The notes under the pieces were generated by a model, which was not told the DNA's origin, made no database searches, and worked only from the letters and a program-made list of their open reading frames with translations. Below, one piece after another: positions 13,380 through 27,800 of a stretch of 64,000 nt of DNA (positions are counted from its first letter, which is position 1; the number at the start of each line of letters is the position of its first letter). Position numbers and translations under genes: made by a program. The stretch is from positions 8,103,927 through 8,167,926 of the forward strand of contig NC_052114.1 in the NCBI RefSeq assembly GCF_012273895.1, written 5' to 3'. This DNA is from Zerene cesonia (taxonomy: Eukaryota; Arthropoda; Insecta; Lepidoptera; Pieridae).

Positions 13380-15602
13380 GTAACGTGTATTATGATTCTT
13401 ATAGTTAATGTTGTTTTCTTTTTCGTTCGTAAATTATAGTACAGATAATAGGATATTATATTCTCTGTAGCTTTTCACATTTTCATAGTAACTTAGTTCA
13501 TATTTCAATCTTCGTTTGTATTACATTTACGTGCGCCTTTATCTTTCGTTGTTAACGTTATTTTGTGTATAAATTTAAAAATGTTTTTTTAACAAATAAT
13601 TCAAGAATGTATACATTGAATGGAGCAATATCTCATAGCCAAGGCTGTATTTGTCTTTGATATTACACCGCAACATTCGTCTCCATTAGTTCAATGATGA
13701 GAGGTTTTATTTTTATTTCTGGTCAGAATCGGATTCACCGTGAAGTGGATGAAATTGATATGAACATAAAAAGTAAATGAGCTCAGCGGTTGGAAGACGA
13801 ATTACGTGATTATTTGTTTTTAGTGTTCCAGTAATTTTTTATAACGAATTTGTTCACATTAGGTTGTTTTGTTAACGTAAGATATGTTGGTATTATATAA
13901 AATAGTTGTATATAGTAAAAGATATAAGTAAATAGTAGTAATTCATTTACAACCACCAATTACATTTAAAACATGCAAAACTATAAATTATATTCCTTAT
14001 TTCTTTGCGCAACAAAATTGCCGTCAACTTACAAAACTACCAGTTACGGTTTAACCTACTTTAAAGTATTTAATGTTTAAAACGCAGTACCGTTTCTAGA
14101 ACACAACATATTATAAAATTCCCTACTGCGAATGTTACTATGGTGTTGCTCAGTAATCATAGGACGGCGACCTCTAGCGGTCGATACGCCAATACTTTAT
14201 AAATTCATACATGTACTGAAGCCTGATGACTTTAATGGATCAAACATTCCCATAAAATACGGTTTTATTACCCTCCGTTGTAATGTATTCATGTAATATA
14301 ATTGAAAACGTAATTTTCACACACAAAAGCACGCTTATACCATGGTTGATGATTATACAAAAAGATATGTAGTATACCCATTATTCTGGTTAAAATCATT
14401 TGAAAAAAAAAACTCTTCATTTTAAATATGGAAAGGAAGTTTTTTACTATACCTTACTGACCTGACCAGACATATGACTGGAGAGATTCTAAGGTTCTCA
14501 ATTTGACTTTTTTCGTTTTGTAACTGGCCAGCTCAGTGGTATTTCCGATTGATGTGGTTCTTTTTTTGTTTGATAGGAAATGGCTGACATGGTTATCAAT
14601 CTCCAAGAATATTAGTGACCTTTTTTGTAGAAAAAAATTATTTAAGTATTTAAGTCGTTCATCATTTCACTGTAAAATTACATTTTCTATCACTTTGTTG
14701 CAGCTTTAATCGTAATAAATGATAGATAACAATATTAAATCTTACAGCCCACCGTTATTACAATCTTAATTGCTTGAGGTATTCTAAATTTGTTCATGCT
14801 TGATTAATTAGTGTACGCATTATTGGCGCTTAATTGGCAACAGATTTCTCGTTTAATAACTTTATTAATATCATAGATGCAAAAACATTTTCCATTAAAA
14901 TTCATATTGATAGTATTTTTTATCTTTAACTACTATAAATTATTGATTATTATATGAATGGACTCTTAAGTTATGAGAGTCAATTTGAATGTGTTAAAAA
15001 ACTGTAATTAAGATTATGCGATTCAATTTTCTAAAGGTACACGTTAAACTTATTAATGATTAGTTTCACCAATACTATAAAGACATACCCGTGAATAAAC
15101 GTAAGGAAACAGCAAAAGAAAAACTTTCTTAGTGTTAAAACTGTCTGATAGGAACAGTGTGAGACGTAAATCATTCAATAAAGCCTTCTACCGAGTATTC
15201 CCAAGTTCAATGACTTCGCAAACATTGCACTAACTCAATGTTTCACAGTTTGAACACTCCGTTTGTTCTTAAACTGTTTAAAAAGGAAATAGTTCTTAAC
15301 ACCTGACTCACTATAGTGTTTTAATGTTGTTGACGAACTAAATATTCAGTTAGCATTTACATCTTGTTTATGTGTGTATGGGACTTATTAATACCAGTAC
15401 TATGTTACGGATATTTCACGTTTAAGAGTTGGAATGTTTGCAACGTTATTTATGACTTGCATTTCGCCCCGGCGTCTCCCATATACCTATGACACTCAGC
15501 TTTCTAATAGTGAAGTAATTTTTTAATTCGGTCCAGTGGTTTTTGTGTGAAAACGTACAACCATACAAAAACTGAAAAATGATAAAGTTTCCTCTTTATA
15601 AT

Positions 15603-15792
15603 AATACTAGCTGCACGCCCCGGCTCCGCGCGGGGACCTAGTAATTTATCGTAATTGCCATAATATAAACTATCCTATCTCTCAAGTTGGATCGAACTGC
15701 ACATGGTGTGCGAATTTTATTATAATCGGTTAAGTGGTTTAGGATTCCATTGAGGACAAACATTATGACACGAGATTTATATATATTAAGAT
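15603..15792 (+). mobile_element. ACTAGCTG-type interspersed element
   Basis: It begins ACTAGCTGCACGCCCCGGCT and ends ACACGAGATTTATATATAT. The middle ('aaactatcctatct', 'ggatcgaactgcacatg') is shared with an inverted fragment at 26337-26428 in stan intron 5, showing a dispersed family. Confidence 0.55.
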
Positions 15793-16385
15793 TGTAGATA
15801 TATAGACGCTTTTGCCCACAACTCCATCTTGGCGTAGGTAATTTATAATGCTACCGTCCGTGGTTTGATCGCGAGAATAATTCGTCAGAACGCTAAAGTA
15901 CCAGATCCCACAGCTAGATTCTGAGGGTTAAGTGCGGTTGATGGAGTACGCAATGGATTAGCCTGGTTGCATGTAAAAAATTAGTCAATAGTCAAGTGAC
16001 CATTCCTTTAAAATTAATGTTATCAAAAAACAGACACGAGTAATCCTCAGGTTACTATAATTTCTGCCAACATTTACATTCACTGCCAAGTTTCGCTAAT
16101 AAACCATTCAGTAACTTTTTTCAACAAAGAGTGAGAAACCCACATCCATACATCTATACATACCGAACATCCAAACTTTACTATTTATATAATTATTATC
16201 GTGATGATAGTCTACATAAAGAGCACTGGGAATATGCTTTGTTATTTTCGGATAGATATTCGAGTTATTAATGACCGACGATGATAAACGTAAATACTAA
16301 TTAATAACGAAGGTGGCTTAATCATTTTCATAAAATGAAATATTACTGTGTGTGTGAAAATTTTCATTGTTTAATTTCAAAATAT

Positions 16386-16600
16386 AATATACTAGCCGCT
16401 CGTCCCGACTCTGCTCGGATATCAAGATTCCTGTTTTATCCCAAGGGAACATTTAATCGGTATAAAAAGTATCCTATCACTCAATTCAGGTCATACCCTG
16501 TCTGTATACCAAATTTAATAAAAATTCGCTCGATAGTTTCAGCGTGATTGACGGACAAATATCCAAACAAACAAATTTTCACATTTAGAATATTTTTGTG
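16386..16600 (+). mobile_element. Diverged interspersed element
   Basis: It begins ATACTAGCCGCTCGTCCCGA and has the layout of the ACTAGCTG family, including a middle block AGTATCCTATCACTCAATTC, but is more diverged. A plus-strand frame of 70 codons across it is a by-product of the element. Confidence 0.45.
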
Positions 16601-16784
16601 ACAGTACGATTTTTAAAACAATACGTAATGTTGAAAATGTAAATAGTAGAAATTTATCGAGTATAAATGATTGTTAGGAGCATTGAGGTAAGAACGAACT
16701 TCTCATAATAGGTAATATTTGAAGTTGATGAAATAGCAAATATGATGACAAATTCTACTTCCTACTCATACATGTCTTTTTACT

Positions 16785-16844
16785 TTATCCCGATATTCCT
16801 ACGGGATACGGACTTACGCGGGTGAAACCGCGGGGCGCAGCTAG
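16785..16844 (+). mobile_element. Helitron-like 3' end fragment
   Basis: The sequence TTATCCCGATATTCCTACGG to GGGCGCAGCTAGT carries the intact terminal hairpin (CGCGGgtgaaaCCGCG) and the CTAG 3' end of the same family as the element at 611. The 5' part is missing. Confidence 0.7.
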
Positions 16845-19800
16845 TATGCTATATATAGCGTTATAAAGCATTTATTTTATTGCAACCAATAACTGTTCGT
16901 AGAAATTTAGTTCAAATTATTATGTGAGATTTGTCTTGATAAACCATAAAATATGAGATAATAATGATAATTTTCACATCAGAGGGCCTTATAAAATTAT
17001 AACGGAGTCATATAATATAATTGTAGCACGAAAAATGATATCTCAATCTATATTTACTCCAAGATTTCTACAAATATTAATATTCGATGCGAACTAGCAA
17101 CGAGATACGAGACAGAGCTTTACGGCGTCTCAATATTTCGTTCATCGAAAGCTCTCATAAAATAAGTTGATACAAAATAGACTTTATGTACCGGCTTCTC
17201 GGAAATGACGCTTGTGAAAACAAAAACAACTAAAACATTGCATATATTTACAATGTTTTTGTGAAAAAGAAATAATAATATTTAAAATGTAAAATGTATT
17301 TTAAGTTTTAACATAACAATAAGTAAAAGGGATTCTTATATCTTTCTATTCTAGTTCTTGAGAGTTTTACAACGTTTAATTTGAGTTTTTATCAACATTG
17401 GATGTTGTAAAAAATATATCATAACGAAATATTTTACAGTTTTTTTTTTTTGAAAATATAATAATAAAAAGCCTAACCATCAACTCAATCGCTTTGAATA
17501 TATAAAAATGTGGAAAATTTCTTCTATCAAATGTATTTTTAAATAAAACATCAATTGAAATTAAATTTAGTTTGTAGATACGTAAGTAAATATAAAATCA
17601 AAGTATTAAACAACGAGCATTATTTATGAAGTTATAAGCTCTGTATTTATTAAAACTTCTTGCGACTAATAAGGTGTCGGATTACAATTTAATACCACAA
17701 GTGATGTCGTTAACGTTCATGTTCATAAATTTGTCAAAATAAAGATATAAGTTCTTATGAATTATGTATAAAATATTACACGGCAATAGAGTTATAATAA
17801 ATCGATTTATTTATCATAGTTTAACGTTATTTTATTCGTATTAATCATATAGCCGGATAACATTTCAATTGAAAGTTTTTATTGAGCAACGCTTAATCAC
17901 ACATAGTAATTAGTAAGTGATACAGTTGTTATTAAAATTCCGCTCGGAATAAAATCAAACGGAGATTTATGGCGTGCACATTATTGGTACATTATTGGCT
18001 TGCAAATTTATTGACTACCAGCAATACCACAGTATAGTAGAGTACATAGTATTCAACTGAAATTAGATTATTTGAAACTTGGAGCGCATGCAGGTAAATA
18101 ACACCAAGGAAAGTGTATAAAGCAAAGCAGTAAATCACGTCTAAAGATAAATGATTATAGTTTCGGGCCGCCAAGGACCCTATTCATCAAGGGCTCACAC
18201 AAAGTCGCAAATTTTACAAATGTGGCCACATACGGAGTAACGGAGCCTAAGATGCGCGTGATAAGAATTTTTATTAGTATGTAAAATACAATCTCGATTT
18301 TGGTGAAATAAATACATGAGCGCAATGTTACAGTAGCATTTATTTTGGAACTTTTTAAGTTTTAACATTTCATTTAAAAGGTAAATTACATAAAAAACAA
18401 ATAAAAATTATATAATTAGACACATTAACTATAATAGTGCGAGCTTTTTCTTAAAATTGAAACCACATAACCTACTATTTATATTCGGGCATATCTGAGG
18501 ACAACATTATAGTCATATTTTAGCGGAATATGGTACAAATTTATTTATGTTGTTGTTGTACTGAAAATATTGTATTGGAATTCTGATAGTGTTACAACCT
18601 CTTTGCTTAAGTGGTAGATAAATTATACGTCGAACCATTTTTTATCTGTACCTATTGTAATGGGCGCGAAAATTAACGATTTATTGCCGGTTGCCACTTT
18701 CGTTTTAAATACATATCAATGGTTAATTCTATTATTTACTAAAGTCAAAGTAAACTTGATATCTTATTTTCTTTTGTCTTCATAAGTTTCTTTAAATTTT
18801 AGAAGACAATTTATCTAATGTGTAGGCAATATAATGTTAGGTTATTCAATTATTTTTTTTTATGGAGTACTTTATAATACATGTCGTTATGAAGAACGGA
18901 AAGCACATTATTTAGATAAGTATTTAATAACGAAATCGTTTAATTATAATATTTCTTTAGATTCACATTTTTTCTTCATTATTTAACTTGATTGGTATAT
19001 ATTAAAGAGCCAAAAATCGTTGCATGTTAAATTAATTGATGTTTTGTACGAATTCCATAGCTTAGGACAAATATAATGTTTAATCTCAAATTAAACTCAC
19101 CAAACAAATTAACATTAACAACATCATTGCACAGTTTTTTAACTTTTAAGATTGAAGTTTTTCTACTTATGTATTTTGTATCGAACTTCTAGAATGACAT
19201 TCACACGTAAATATTGTTAAAAAACGCTGGTTACCTACAACTTGCAATTGTTTTATTTTTACAGGACTTTTTCCTTTTAAATAAATAAAAAATAATAATA
19301 AAGGGAAACATACTCCGTGGAGATCTATAGAGTGTGTCTGCATGTATGGAAACTGGCTTGAAGAAAAAATAGTTTACAACTGAAATTATTTTCCGGGGTA
19401 CAATATAGAAACGATGTAGTTATACAAAAAGCATACCGTTATTTAATATCTCTACGTAGTTTATAATTTAAATTTCCTTTGTTTCGTAATCGTTTGAACT
19501 TAGGTTATAAACGCTAAGCTTTACGTAAGTCTGCAATATTTAAAATAATTTATATATTTATATATTTACAAGATAATAATTTCTGTTGTGTACAAAATGC
19601 AATAAGTTGTTAAAAAAGAAAATTCTTAGCAGGTAAAAATAAAATCGACTTAAGTACAACCCATAAAACGCGACTTAAAAAACGGTATTTTCATACTATC
19701 TATGACTGCCGTTGATCATTTAGGATTTCGTATCTTTATAGGCGTCGTATAAATAAATGTCAAATGACCGGGCAATGGCGTGGATAGCAATCGAATCGGC

Positions 19801-20659
19801 AATTCCTGACACGCTTAATAGATAGCACCATTAGTGTTAGAGGGTCTATGGTGATGCCAATTCTGTAATGGAAAATATCCTCTTTCGCCCGTGTTCTCGC
19901 TTTAAACATCTGAGTTTAAATGCTTTGAATTTTTGAGGGTGACAAATTAATTGTATATTTCTGAAATACATATAAATAATTATTTCATTCTCATTGTAAT
20001 TAAAATTTTATTTTCTTTTGTTTGTTTCATGGTATATATTTTTTTCGATCCGTTTTTTGTTTTTGTGTGTAGATTAAATATTTCTTTGTTATCCGTCGAT
20101 AATTTCCTAAAAGTGATTTATTTTCGCTGTTATATGAACAATATTAAAGCAGTAGAAAAAGCAAGAAATTGGATATTTGAAAATGCTTTTGTATCTAGGA
20201 TAAGTTAATGTTGAATCATTTATCACTCTATTGCAGCTTAAATTTACCAAGCGAAAACACATGGTTCCCGCCAAAATTTCACCATATGATAGCGATGGCA
20301 ATTATCACTCGCTGTGAATTTAACACGAGATTATGTTTGGGCGCGCTAATCCTAGGATTTACTGCGTTAAGACGACTTATTATACGTAAAATTGTTATTA
20401 CTGCTCATATTGGAGCTTATACGGGATTAATTCAATTTTAAAATGTTGACATTTTCCTCGTTCTCTAAACAATCATGAGCGAAAATTAACTTTTGCCACA
20501 TTTCTCACATAAAACCCATAACTGTTAAAACAAAACAGCATTTTTTATATAAACAGTTACCGAAATCTTTTGAATATATATTTACTGTGTAAGAAAGAAT
20601 CATGTGTTTCTCTAACTACAAAAATAACTCCACTAACGTAACCCTATTGTTCATTGCAG

Positions 20660-20719
20660 ATGGACCACCAAATACAACGAAGAACGAGGCGTAGGTGTTG
20701 CAGGTGAACAAGCCAAGCA
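20660..20719 (+). other. stan 5' UTR segment with a short upstream ORF
   Basis: A polypyrimidine tract and CAG at 20657-20659 mark a splice acceptor, so these 60 bases are probably the 5' UTR part of the first stan coding exon. An ATG at 20660 opens a 15-codon upstream ORF ending at TGA 20705-20707, in the same frame and 12 bases before the main ATG. That stop fixes the main start. A second possible acceptor (CAG at 20701-20703) would remove the upstream ORF. Confidence 0.5.
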
Positions 20720-21843
20720 ATGACGCGGTGGGCGCACGCGGTGTTGACGGCGCTACTGCTGTCAGCCGCCCGCGCCTACCTCATCCTAGTACCAGACACA
20801 GCTCCGCCGGGCCACGCTGTCATAGATGCTGCAGTCTACAAACTCGGCTCCGAGCGAACATACACCATTGACGTCCATCGCACCGCCAACTTCGTCCATC
20901 ATATCCTACGAGTCAACCGGACTACTGGACTCGTCACCCTACGCAAACGATTAAGATGTGACGGTGTTCTCTACCCTAACCTCTTCACATTCTACGTCGA
21001 TTCTACCTCCGAACGCATCAGAGATATAGACTACTACAGCTTGCCAATTAGAATTTTAATAGTAGGCGATGATTGCAGCAGGAGACGCGCTGACCTGTAC
21101 GACATTGATTTTGATCGAGTCTACGATCAGGATGATTCAGCGTTGCAGTATGAAGATGATCACATAAGAGATAAAAGAGAAGTTGTTTATCGCGAGAGTA
21201 TAGACTGGAGATTATTAGAAGAAAATGAATTGAGCTCTAGTCAAATTAGTGTTCTGTCCACCGCAGATCCGTGGTCTAGCGATATGTTTGAAGATTATGT
21301 CGCTAGAAATAGAAGTAGAAGAAAACGATCTCTATTAGTACCCTTTGATATGTCTGTAGATATTAAGATTGCAGAGGCTAAGCAGTGGATATCGGAGACG
21401 TATGCGAGCTTCTCGATACCAACCACGGATAGATGGCAGGGGATATGCTTGAAGAAGTCACAGTTTGTGAATTCCTTGACGGCCTTTTTGCCCCGGACTG
21501 TTCAAAAAATGTGTAAAGTGCAATTTTTAGACGTAAGTGATCCGAGATTTGTAATTGAGAGCAGCCAAGGAGATTTGGTTGCTAGTGGTGATGTGTGCAT
21601 TCAAGAACCAATGTGGAAAGTATCCATACTATTTACATTCAATTGTGATCGGACAAATATTATTGACTCTGATCATCGACTGAAAATCGTGTACCACCAC
21701 CAAGAGTTAAATGATACAGATATAGCGAGGAGAGTGAAAAGAGAGTTGAGGAATCAATCTCCGTACTTTGAGCAGGCTTTATATGTCGCATCAGTGGCTG
21801 AAGAACAACCGCCTGGTGTTATTGTTACAACTGTGAGAGCACG
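20720..21843 (+). CDS. stan exon 1: signal peptide and N-terminal pro-region
   Basis: This single 1,124-nt exon encodes residues 1-375. A signal peptide is visible at 1-19 (hydrophobic run ending AARA). The following YLILVPD..., VYKLGSERTYTID and GVLYPNLFTFYVDSTSERI match the conserved N-terminus of insect Stan. Two basic motifs fit proprotein convertases: RSRRKR at 198-203 and RVKR at 338-341. The second sits just before the first cadherin repeat (QSPYFEQALYVASVAEEQPPG), as expected for removal of a pro-region. Donor is at 21844 (GTAAGT). Both cleavage events are inferred. Confidence 0.95.
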
Positions 21844-24800
21844 GTAAGTTTTTCTATTAAATATTGCAAACAGATATTAAACTCATTCAGTAATAATGTT
21901 GACACGTTTGTTAAATTGATCGATATACCTTGACAGAAATAACGTATACGTCGGTGGTCTTATAAATTCTTAATATAGTTATTAATACATACTACAATTG
22001 TCTCCACGCTTTAAAATGACAAATTAACCAACTGTAGACAGACCATTGCGCTATCCAATGAGACATGACTCATGTCTACCATGAAAATAACACCTTCGGA
22101 TCGTAAACCATCTGCCGCTTTAATTGACTTTAAGCTGGTTCGTTGGGCTTTTATGAAGTCATCTATTTTATGCGTTCCGGAAATAATGTCAACCGCGGAC
22201 AATAGCGACGTGTTATAAAGCTGAAATATCTCAATTTACAACGGTGACGCAGTCTTTTGTGTGATGACTGGCGGATAAACAGCTCATTTGTTTATTCTAA
22301 ATATTCATGGTCTAGTTTTATTTGAAAGGGAAAGTATATAAACCGTAATGTTAATATAAAATGTTGAGAGCTGAAGCGTAGAGAATTTTAATTGAAGAGA
22401 CTTTGTTATACGAAATCAGTGGAATAGTAACTATACAATTAACATTTTCAATACTCTAATTGAATAGAACTTTTCTATGTGCTATTGAAAATTGAAACTA
22501 ACAGTGCTCAAGTATTTAACATAGCCGCTGTTAATAATAATAATTATTAAAAAGTAATACTATAAAGAATAAAAATCTACGTTAGATAGATTAACAACTT
22601 GAATTAAATCAGCAAGTCAAGGCAGTAGCAATATCAAGTCAAAGATAAATAATAACCTCTGTTTATTGTGTACTTATAAAGTACTTAGTAATAAGTAATG
22701 GCATCTGATGATTGTATATAATAGACAAAGATCGAGCAATTTGTTTCATTTCCTCAATTTCCCAGTAATTTCATGATATAACGATTATACCGTTGCATAT
22801 GTAATTAGAAACGTGTGGGGTAATATCAACTTAATACCTGTAATTTAAAGCCCATGACAGCTTCAGATGCGTGTAATGATAACATGCAATTATTATTATT
22901 TTCCTATTCAAGTATTAAAGGAAAAGCGTTCGAATTGGAAACGCTCAAGCGATTAAAAGTTCAAAACCGCCATCTGTATTTTCCGTACAAACGAAAGTTT
23001 ACCGGTACCGAATTTTAAACGCATTGCAAAACAAAATATGTGCACTAACAGATAAATGTTCCGTTCATTTTTGTAGTGTTCGAACAATTTTTGTTTATAT
23101 ATTGCGACATATATTGTATAAAATAAATATTTAGCATAGCTTTAACCTAATTCATACACCCATTGATTTGTAGGTAATAACAAAAATATGTTATTTTAGT
23201 GTGTTTAGTTTGTATTAATTATTTTTGAAGTGAAACTTCTTTAGAATCGTTGTGATTTCAAATCTGATGCAACGGAAAAACGACAGGTAAGAGACACAAA
23301 TACAAAAATGTGTACAATGAAGCCGGCAAAGAATGAGACGGAAATATACATACTATTTTATATTTTATATATATTCATCTCATTCTTTTGTCGATTTACT
23401 GAAGTTTCACTTCTATCGTGTGTGAATCGCCCACACACCTTTTTTTATTGAAATGTACATTAACAAAAGGTAAACATTGGTTTTCAGACGAATAGCAAAT
23501 AAGCAAGTATAGAAATGAATTGCGTACGTATTGCCAATCTCTAAATAATTGGGGTACGAGCTGGGATTATTGAATGCAAAAGGGTTAGGGATTCGAGTTT
23601 TTGGCTCCCAAATAGTTTCCGGACTTTTACGGAGCATTTTCTATGATACTTTCCATGTTATACTCGTACTATTCTATTGAGCTTTGAATGACCTGTCCAA
23701 CAATGTGATTTAAATATATTTTTAGAGAGAAAACATACGACAAACTTTTTGCTAATAAAAGTTCCTTTTATTTATGACAAAGTCACTTGATATGGACACA
23801 CATTCTCTATTTCAAGAAAGAAGAAATTATTTTAATGCCCTATAATTTTATATTATTATATTCCCCCCCTTCTATTCCCTATCACGCAAAATAGACGCTT
23901 GACGACGATTTGCGAAAACAAGCCCGTATTATTATATTATCCTAACGTTATATATAATTTCAAACAGCGACCCAGAGAACAGTCCAGTTACGTACTCGAT
24001 GTCGAGTCTGCTAGATTCGCGGTCCGCTGGTATGTTCGCGGTGGACACCCGCACGGGGGTGGTCACCACGCAGGCGAGGCTCGATAGGGAGAGGCTGGAC
24101 GTCCACTACTTCAGGGTGGTGGCGCAGGACGATACGTTCCCACCGAGAAGTGGTACTACCACTTTGCAGGTTGGTTGGTGGTCTATATTTTATACTTCAT
24201 TGTAAACATTAACAAAATAATAATAGGAGCGACATAAGATTTTGTATACAATTAACGGCCTTATGGCTAGAAGCCATTTCTTCCAGGCACCGAAAGATTG
24301 CCTATGTTGTTTTATGTTTTAGTGCAAACTTTTTATATGTATATATTGTATAAATTTCCAAGGTATGTGAGGTATTTACGATGTTAACCTAGTAAGATTA
24401 CTTCGATAACAATTTTATAAATTTTAAAAATTTATTTTGAGTAGTATTTAATATTTTGGTTGTTAGTGTTGTAATGTTATTTTGTAATGCCCAGATTTCA
24501 TTATACTCATCTATACGATAGTCTTATTTTTAATGGTAATGTATTCTTGTAATATTTTGTATCTATAAATATTCCATTCACGCAGATTAACGTATTGGAT
24601 TGCAACGACCACTCGCCTGTTTTCGAGATGCAGCAATATGAAGCGTCAGTCAGAGAAGGGGCCAGCCCCGGCACCACTGTCCTTACCCTGAAAGCTACCG
24701 ATCAAGACATTGGCAAAAACTCCGAGGTAAATAACATACACGACACATACATAAATCTAAATGCACACAAATATGAAACATGATAAATATATCTAAATTT

Positions 24801-27800
24801 TTTAATTGGTTCAATAAATTGCTCCCATTGCAATTTGAATTCGTAAAATTAACAATAACATTCCACTTTCAATTATTGAGCAATTAATTAACAGAACAAT
24901 TAAAATATATTTTGCTGGTAAATGCAGTAATCATGTAATTTTATTTGAACAAATACGAAAGTTTGTTTTTCAATTAACTTAAATATTGCTCTTTGCATCC
25001 ATTATAATGAATTATGATATAAATCAATTCAACGTATACAGGTGGAGTATTCAATAGAATCCGTTACGGCAGATACTTTGAATCACGACGACAACGAATC
25101 AATAGACAGCAAGGAACTAACTAACGTTCAAGACATATTCAGAGTGGATGGACGAAGTGGCGCCTTACTTACCAGAGCGTCCTTGGATAGAGAAAAATTA
25201 TCGCGATACACTGTGGTTGTTAAAGCTACGGATCAGGCTAGCCCGGTGGCTGATAGATTGTCTAGCAGGTGAGAAAGAGGTTGATAAAAGACATTAATAT
25301 ATCATTATATATTTATGTCTTTAGCTATTGATAGCAAGGAATAAATTTGTACATTTATAAACCACAAAAGCACTGCCTTGTTTTGCAACTGAAAATGTAG
25401 TCCCAACGTTTAATATAAGCAAAAATAAACGTCGTAAAGTCTGCAATGTAATCCTACTTCCTATCCTCTTATCTATAAAGCCTATTTCGTATCCTACTAA
25501 TATTATAAATGCAAAAGTTTGTATGCATTGCAATGAAATTTGGTACGTAGATAGCTGGACAACTGGAATAACATATAGAAACCGAAACCGCGGGGCTACT
25601 CTACAACTATAGGTAGATTGTATAAAGTTAAGAAGACAGGTCTTACGCGCCTCGTAGGTCGTAGTTCAACCAAAATAAAAATAATGAAAATAGACAGATT
25701 ATAATACCTCTGGTTGTTCGTTTTTAATAAGCTTTAAACTAAGAGCTAGCACATATTTTGGGTCATGGCGTTGGCAAAGTTTTCTGCTGACGCTGCCAGT
25801 ATTTTGGGTTCACCTTCTTGCTGTTGCCTGCTATATTTTGTTATAATAATTTAGTTTATTTATTACACCTTCAAGTTATAAAGTATTTTGATTTAGTCAT
25901 AAAAATTAGATTTCAAAATTCAAATATAATAAGAGTAACAAACATACACATACATATAATCACAAACTTTCGCATTTATAATATTAGTAAGACTTAATAA
26001 CAAAAAAAAAGTTTTTAGTAACATTTATGTTACACTTATTTTGTTACATACTTAATATCCACCATTTGTTCTGAAGACAATAACATTATTAATAAAATGC
26101 CATAAAATTCGCATTTAAACATGACTTTTATTTCAGTGCAACAATCCACGTGAATATTTTAGATGACAACGACAACTACCCTCAGTTCAGCGAAAAAACG
26201 TACACCGTCACTGTGGATGAGGACATCAGTGTTGCTGACAACCCCATTGTGGCAAGAATCAAGTGAGTTTATTCTACATATACTGGCTTAAAAACCTTAA
26301 AAATCTTGTATATAAATTACGTATCACGTTGTATGTCCGCAATGGATTCAAATTTAAACAACATGTGCAGTTTGATCCAATTTAAAAGATAGGATAGTTT
26401 ATGTTATTTTAATTACGATAAATGTTTAATAAATAACATTTGGTATCTATAGACTATGGTCAGCAAGAAGAAAGAATATTTTTTTTCCAAACTGGTTCCA
26501 AACAACACGAGTATATAATTTGCGTCAAGCCTTTCATCTGAATCATAAATTACAGAGGTCTATTCAATACGCTGTATATTTTTCATAACGATTCGCGTTT
26601 CACCCACTTATCGTTGAAAAGAGCCACTTTCATAGAAGTCGCAAATAAAACACAAATAGAAAATTATTTATATTGGAGTCTCCAATAGCAGACGGCGGAA
26701 CACCCGCGGCGGGCTCCGCGAATTTATAACTCTACAGCGATTTGTTATTTACGGATATTGTATTTCCCTCTAGCTTTAAAGTGAGTTACTTATGTTTAAA
26801 TACGCTGCCGATGTTTTTACCATTCAAACTTCTCTTGGTCTTATTTTCCATTCAGTTGAACGTTAAATTGGTGGGATGAAGATCCACTCTCGTTTCATTG
26901 AATGCAGTTTTACCTGAACCATTGAATTAAAGTTAACGTTTCGAAATCTTAGCTGTGTGTTAGTTATGAAGAAATGCATCCCACTACTATCATATGTATC
27001 ATTTCGATAAATGTTGCTTATTATAACAACCATAAAAGTTTGGATGATATCCCCTCTTGATGATACAATTAAAGTATTTATATCTTAAAAGCATATCGAA
27101 GGCTAAAGAAATGTAGCTAACCTGTGAAGTGTTATTTTTGAATTTATCCAATAAGTTTGAAATAAATTTTCTAAATAAAATTGTATTGCACAACGACAGC
27201 TGTCTGATATTTCTGGAACTATCCAGGAAGTTACGACATTTGTCGCAAAACTTAGGAAATGCTTGCAGTAATTTTATTTCTACTCAATAGCTCGAGTATA
27301 CCTTACAATAACAATATCTATGCAACGAAGTATATTATTTAAATAACAGAAAAACTTATGCTGTTTTTGTATGTAGTCATTTTATTAAGAAATAGGTTTG
27401 ATTTTTTTACAGAATAATGTAGCTTTATCAAGTAAGAAATAAAAATAAAAAGATTCGCTTTCAAACAGATGTTTATCTTTCAACTTATATTTCTGTGATG
27501 GTTTTGACAAAGAAAAAATAAGATTTATCGTTTTATAAATGTCATAAACTGTGTCAGTCATGTGAGAATATTCGGAGATATGTACCAATCAGCAGAAATT
27601 TCAACAACGTTCCACATTTACCAGTCTAGTGGAAGGTTGATGATTTTTCTGCTCCCATATAAAACCATGTTTTTTCTAACCATTTACCATATAACCTATG
27701 CATCTTTATGATACCTTATGAATATCTCCGACCATCGTTTGTTTCTGATTTATTGCATCGTTGTTAAATAGACTCATTTTTTTTCTCGAACCATAGAGCA

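Larger units (their letters stand above)
1..20659. other. Gene-free upstream region of stan
   Basis: I find no supported coding gene in this 20.7 kb. Open frames are short (under 90 codons), AT-rich, not flanked by convincing splice sites and match no family I recognise. The region may be intergenic, or a 5' UTR intron of stan, because the first stan coding exon is preceded by a splice acceptor at 20658-20659. It holds scattered mobile-element fragments (listed separately) and a few patches of higher GC, around 280-420, 10930-11380, 12240-12480 and 13206-13379. The remaining sequence shows nothing beyond A/T-rich unique DNA. Confidence 0.6.
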
